NCBI RefSeq assembly: GCF_020740795.1
Contig: NC_067282.1
Coordinates: 149,840,858 to 149,904,857 of the forward strand
Length of the DNA stretch: 64,000 nt
DNA from: Apus apus
Lineage: Eukaryota; Chordata; Aves; Apodiformes; Apodidae
Direction: 5' to 3'
The notes beneath the pieces are model-generated. The model had not been told where the DNA came from. It did not search any database and saw only the letters and a program-made list of their open reading frames with translations. The position numbers and the translations under genes were made by a program. Each line of letters opens with the position of its first letter. Within the stretch, counting starts at the first letter, position 1. Positions 60,801-64,000 of this stretch are shown here, piece after piece.

Positions 60801-63408
60801 AAGAATCCTAGATACTATGATGATGGTAACTACTCTCAACCAAATCACCTTACACAGGATGACAATTCAACCATTTCAGAATTAGGAACTAGTCTGATTT
60901 TAGTTTCAATATATAAGGAGGTTTTTTTCTTTTTTGAAATAAAATTTCAGGCCTTCAAAATCAGCAGCAGTCCTTGGGCTCTCTTCCTCTCTTGTATGAC
61001 AGAAGATTATTGTAGCTAATGCAATGTGCAGAAATCTTCCTCTGACTGACTGAAAAAAGAAGCCTCAGATATTAATCAACAGCAAGAGAAGGATGAAGTT
61101 GAATACCTTTTTTTCTCTCTTTTCCTTTATCTTTTTTCTTCTAATTTGCTTAGTCAACTTTTACTGCTCTCTATTTGCTATAACCAACTCAACAGCAATT
61201 TTGAAAAAAAAGTTTAAATAAGTATGTGGCTTTTAAATAATTAATTTTACAACTGATTTGTTAAAAGTTATTACAATAAAAAATGCAATAGTGCTTTGAA
61301 ATGCCTGTCTTCTCAGATACTGAATCTTGATGTTCAGAACAGCAGTCATGTTTGTCTTAGAAAAGTGATCATACAATGATAAAAAATACAGTAATCTTGG
61401 CAAAAAGCACTACAGGCAGTTACCTTTAAATCCAGGTCAATGAACAGTGGGAACACTGCTGGCAAGCTACTTAAGGAGTAGTCTACTTCAGCCAAATCAT
61501 CAATTGGCTTTAGGACTGTAAGGGTGGTAGATAAAAATACCCAATATTACAAAAAACACAGAAGGAATTTTATGTACACTCAAAACATAATCAGTTCCTG
61601 AAGGAGAATGACACACATTGTTCCTAAGGGTAAGGAAAAACACAGCCAGGGAACTCCTAACATGCATTCTGACCTAAGGCTTGATGTTTTCACTGGCACC
61701 TTTTTTAAAGCTCCTTCTTTAGTTTGTCTAATGTTTTGTCATTGTGGAAAAGTAAATTTGATCTAACCAGAAAAAGGAAATGACCACATCAGTGCTTCAG
61801 GACACGAAGGTGGTGGGATTTCTTGTCAAGCAGTTCTGAGAGCATCCAAAGTGCCTCTAACTTGCAAATACTTTCCCAGAAAAGGTGGGTGCCTGATTTG
61901 CTGGGATACTTGGGTTTCACACACGGTATCTGTCCAACACTTTGGGTGCCTCAAACTCTTGCAAATCTAACCCAAAAAAGTTTAATATTACAAAGGAACG
62001 TCTTCATTTTGCCTTCGGCAAGTCTGAAAAATTGGCAAGTAAGACTTAAATTTCCAGGCAAGCTGGGAGAGCAGGCTTCAGCTTGTTGAGTGCTGTGTGT
62101 GCAGGGGGAAGGGGAAGGGAAAGGAGAAGGGGAAGAAGAAAGAGAACAGGAAGGGGAAGGAGAAAGAGAAGGGAAGAGAAAGGGGAAGGGGAGGAAGTTG
62201 CCCTAGCATCAGTGCTATATGGCCTATATGTGGCATTTCTGACAATAGAAGTGCACACTGCCACATTTGCAAGTTAAGAATCATTCCCAAGTCCTTGGCT
62301 TCTCAGAAATATCTATTTCTTCCTCAAGTAGTTCTCCCTTTATTTAACTGTGTTCCTGCAAGCAAGGGAGCAGAAAGACTATGGGGTTTGATACAGCTCC
62401 TGGAGGCTTTGCTGACCAGCTGCTGTTTAGGGAACTGCAGAATTTCATCTAAGAGGAGAGAGGAAGCAGAAGGAAAAGATATCACTAGTGACTCACCATT
62501 GAGTGATTGGAGATCTTTATCTATCAACTGGATCCCAGATCTGATGTTGGGGCATGACTGTATGAAAACACACTCAAATTATGGCCTGATTAGCCAGGAC
62601 CTCTAAGCATCTCTTAGCTGTGTGCTAGAAAATCTTTCTGCTTACGTGACACACATTACAACATTTGTTTGTCAAAACACCTAAACTATTTTTTATTCAG
62701 CTAACAGGTTTCCCCAAAGTTCCCACTCGGTGTGGTGTCAGCATGTCCTATGTCAGAGCTGCCTTCGGGGAACAAGGTGGGAAGTTGCCAAAAGCAGCCT
62801 GATGGGGGTGACAAAGTCACGGCACAAAAGGGAGACAGAGCTCTCGCACTGGTCTCACCGGAGAGATCCCTCTTCCGGGGCAGAATCAGAGCCATCTCAA
62901 GCGCTGTCTCCTCTCAGAAGCCCTGGGCGGGCTGTCATCAGAACCACGCACCTCCTCGATATGACGTTTAAATATGTCATGCTACCGTGTGCTGTGCTAC
63001 AACATCTCTCTGCATCACCCAGCATACGTTTTGTCTGCTGTGTATAAAAATTACCCAAAACTCAGGAAGCCTGTAGGTACACAGAGACTTTTTCTGCCTG
63101 AAATAGGAAAATAACTACATGTTCTTCTGCTGCCTCGGTTGAACCTAGCTGTGGAGTACTCATCTTGACCATGAACTTAGCACTGTATCTGGAAGCGTTT
63201 CCAGTTAGCAAAATTGTGACTGTGCTGATCAAACCAGAATAAGACTTTATTATTTTTCTAGTTCTTCCTTTGCCAAGTTCACAGCAATGACTTGTGAAAG
63301 TCATATTCCTTAAACCCCTCCCCTAAACAATTGGAAAAGCTTACGTTAGTGACCAAGGTTCTGTGAATGGGTTTCTTCAGATACTTGATAAAGAAGTTAT
63401 GCAGGAAG
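51785..63408 (-). CDS. BPIFC: BPIFC, BPI fold-containing family C protein (3' eleven coding exons; 5' part outside window)
   Basis: A BPI/LBP/CETP-superfamily protein, usually secreted and lipid- or endotoxin-binding; the exact role of BPIFC is poorly known. Coding exons in transcript order: 63345-63408, 62497-62557, 61424-61515, 59501-59674, 58747-58800, 57268-57438, 56661-56728, 55353-55395, 54241-54304, 53387-53463, 51785-51826. They total 910 nt, about 303 codons, and all phases agree. Segments such as GPPYVAAPFLIPDQSDSMLY, LAFSEYFFQTSAFAYYTAG, LKLMATEIPIISL, SKGFPLP and YVLISTDVHYK align along the second part of the N-barrel, the linker and the C-barrel of the fold. The Cys in SCPNIRS corresponds to the second Cys of the family's conserved N-barrel disulfide; its partner would be outside the window. 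BPIFC is preferred to BPI or LBP because of adjacency to RTCB and closer recalled matches. The signal peptide and first exons lie right of 64000. Confidence 0.88.
51827..53386 (-). other. BPIFC last intron
   Basis: About 1.56 kb. It contains a CR1 tail at 52238-52290 and otherwise unique non-coding sequence. Confidence 0.7.
52238..52290 (+). mobile_element. CR1 LINE 3' tail in last BPIFC intron
   Basis: ATGGTTGGACTCACGAACTT followed by AAAGGTCTTTTCCAACC and AAAAAGATTCTAA match the sense-strand CR1 3' end. About 50 bases are recognisable. Confidence 0.75.
53387..53463 (-). CDS. BPIFC: BPIFC coding exon
   Basis: 77 nt; acceptor TTTTTAAG, donor GTGAGA. It reads AKLSKGFPLPKLANVSLTRP then HITIVQ. 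The GFPLP motif is highly conserved in the C-barrel of BPI-like proteins. Confidence 0.92.
54241..54304 (-). CDS. BPIFC: BPIFC coding exon
   Basis: 64 nt; acceptor TGTGGCAG, donor GTAAGA. It reads VLLLENILSYILQTEVIPSA then N. Confidence 0.9.
54451..54750 (-). mobile_element. CR1 LINE fragment in BPIFC intron
   Basis: It starts AATCATAGAATCATAGAATG with GTTTGGGTTGGAAGGGACCC and continues through ACACCTCCCATTAGACCAGG, CCTTGAACACTTCCAGGG and CCTTGTAGGCCTCTTCAGG. This is the reverse complement of a young-looking CR1 3' region, on the same strand as the gene. Relative to the 41.2 kb copy it lacks part of the middle (near 54620-54640). Confidence 0.95.
55353..55395 (-). CDS. BPIFC: BPIFC coding exon
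   Basis: 43 nt; acceptor TTCCCTCAG, donor GTAAGC. It completes Arg and reads LQFSLAHSNVGFFE, the family LxLxxSNxG segment. Confidence 0.9.
56661..56728 (-). CDS. BPIFC: BPIFC coding exon
   Basis: 68 nt; acceptor TTGGCAG, donor GTAATT. It reads TANTSIALNIFDQKLMGSLC then LN plus AG. Confidence 0.9.
57268..57438 (-). CDS. BPIFC: BPIFC coding exon (C-barrel)
   Basis: 171 nt, 57 codons; acceptor CCTTACAG, donor GTAAGT. It reads VAKYSVTPYPVMLKLMATEI then PIISLKQDSFTVEIQGSMEV and FAVLPDSTTQSLFTMNI. Confidence 0.93.
58747..58800 (-). CDS. BPIFC: BPIFC coding exon
   Basis: 54 nt; the acceptor follows a T run then CTCCAG, and the donor is GTGAGT. It reads TCSYFNISTEIFGSIIPE, matching the family FFGxxxPEV segment. 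Confidence 0.88.
59501..59674 (-). CDS. BPIFC: BPIFC coding exon (linker between barrels)
   Basis: 174 nt, 58 codons; acceptor ACTTTCAG, donor GTGAGT. It reads GTVYPAGNYTGPPYVAAPFL, then IPDQSDSMLYLAFSEYFFQT, then SAFAYYTAGAFNTTIAEE. The proline-rich linker and the ML/VYLxxSEYFF motif are hallmarks of BPI/LBP proteins. Two N-glycosylation sequons (NYT, NTT) are present. Confidence 0.94.
61424..61515 (-). CDS. BPIFC: BPIFC coding exon
   Basis: 92 nt; acceptor CCCTTACAG, donor GTAACT. It reads VLKPIDDLAEVDYSLSSLPA then VFPLFIDLDLK, the strand just before the barrel linker. Confidence 0.88.
62102..62194 (+). repeat. Polypurine tract in BPIFC intron
   Basis: About 90 bases of G and A with a single C (GGGGAAGGGAAAGGAGAAGG and similar). 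On the gene strand it is a long C/T tract lying between the exons at 61424-61515 and 62497-62557. Confidence 0.9.
62497..62557 (-). CDS. BPIFC: BPIFC coding exon with conserved disulfide cysteine
   Basis: 61 nt; acceptor CATACAG, donor GTGAGT. It reads SCPNIRSGIQLIDKDLQSLN. The Cys aligns with the second Cys of the BPI N-barrel disulfide. Confidence 0.87.
63345..63408 (-). CDS. BPIFC: BPIFC coding exon (first in window)
   Basis: 64 nt after acceptor TTTCCTCCAG; donor GTAAGC. It reads FLHNFFIKYLKKPIHRTLVT then N, the helix region before the conserved disulfide cysteine. Confidence 0.88.
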
Positions 63409-64000
63409 CTGGAGGAAAGGAAGAAACCAATTCATAGGTCAAGTACTACAGTTATTAACAGGAAATCAGGTATCTCTGCAGAACATGAATTTAATGGCTT
63501 CTGAGTGTGGTATTCAAGTACACAAGGGAGCTTTCTGAAATGTAACAACTAGCAGAGAGGCACCACTTAAAAGGAGATAATTTTGCCACTAGGCATCTCA
63601 GCAATTAACCTGGGTAGATTAATCCTCATGAATAAGGAATTTTTCATATTACCACAATTACTTTGTGTACAAACACAAAGTAAATAAGTAGTATCTGCAC
63701 TAGGATCTTCCAATACAAGTAAAAAGAAGCAAACATACAAAAAACCCCTCACCTAAAACCAGGTGACTAGATTTGTATTCAGACAATGAGAGAAGTACAA
63801 AAAAACAATCAAATAATGTTGCAGAGGGTTGTAACTAGAGGCACTACAAACAGCAGCCTCCTTCTGTTCAGTTTTGATAGCACTGTGACTAGGACATAAA
63901 GCATGGTACAAGAATGTAACTTCTACTAGAGTTGAGGAGTAGGGCATTATTTGGAAAGAAGTGAGTGCTGAAGAAGCACAAGGGATTGTTCGATCTGACC
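63409..64000 (-). other. BPIFC intron at right edge
   Basis: About 590 bases with no recognised exon; the preceding BPIFC exon is further right. Confidence 0.65.

Overview
The window is vertebrate nuclear DNA, almost certainly from a bird. Long non-coding stretches surround four recognisable genes, three of them split into small exons with GT/AG boundaries. Short interspersed copies of CR1 retroposons ending in ATTCTATGATTCTATGA-type tails (or the reverse complement) are scattered through introns and spacers, which is the typical avian repeat signature. No bacterial operons, CRISPR array, rRNA or convincing tRNA was seen.

Layout, left to right. (1) 859-9453, minus strand: the first five coding exons of PRDM4, a PR-domain zinc-finger regulator. 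Its PR/SET domain and main zinc-finger array lie beyond the left edge. Its promoter lies in a CpG island (about 9.08-10.08 kb) that carries a GGGGCC hexanucleotide repeat. (2) About 10.1-15.9 kb: spacer with one CR1 copy. (3) 16133-16699, plus strand: the intact single-exon bHLH gene ASCL4, with a TATA box at 15894. (4) About 18-37 kb: a gene-free interval with simple repeats, one CR1 tail and candidate regulatory motif clusters. (5) 37897-49402, minus strand: the complete 12-exon RTCB gene, encoding the 505-residue tRNA-splicing RNA ligase with all expected active-site residues, expressed from a CpG island. (6) 49.4-51.5 kb: a GC-rich spacer with a CR1 copy. (7) 51785-63408, minus strand: the last 11 coding exons of a BPI/LBP-fold gene, best assigned to BPIFC from sequence and position; its 5' exons lie beyond the right edge.

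The reading frames of the three multi-exon genes were rebuilt exon by exon and stay in phase across every junction. RTCB sums to 1518 nt, exactly 505 codons plus a stop. The genes do not form one pathway: PRDM4 and ASCL4 are transcription factors, RTCB is a housekeeping ligase, and BPIFC is a secreted or lipid-binding-type protein. What links them is conserved order. From memory, the same neighbourhood exists on mouse chromosome 10, whereas in human it is divided between chromosomes 12 and 22.

I found no unknown biological system. The most unusual local signal is the PRDM4 leader or promoter: five GGGGCC units on the sense strand lie inside an ATG-initiated upstream frame that would read them as Gly-Arg dipeptides. 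This resembles the repeat unit known from C9orf72, but at a short, non-expanded length.
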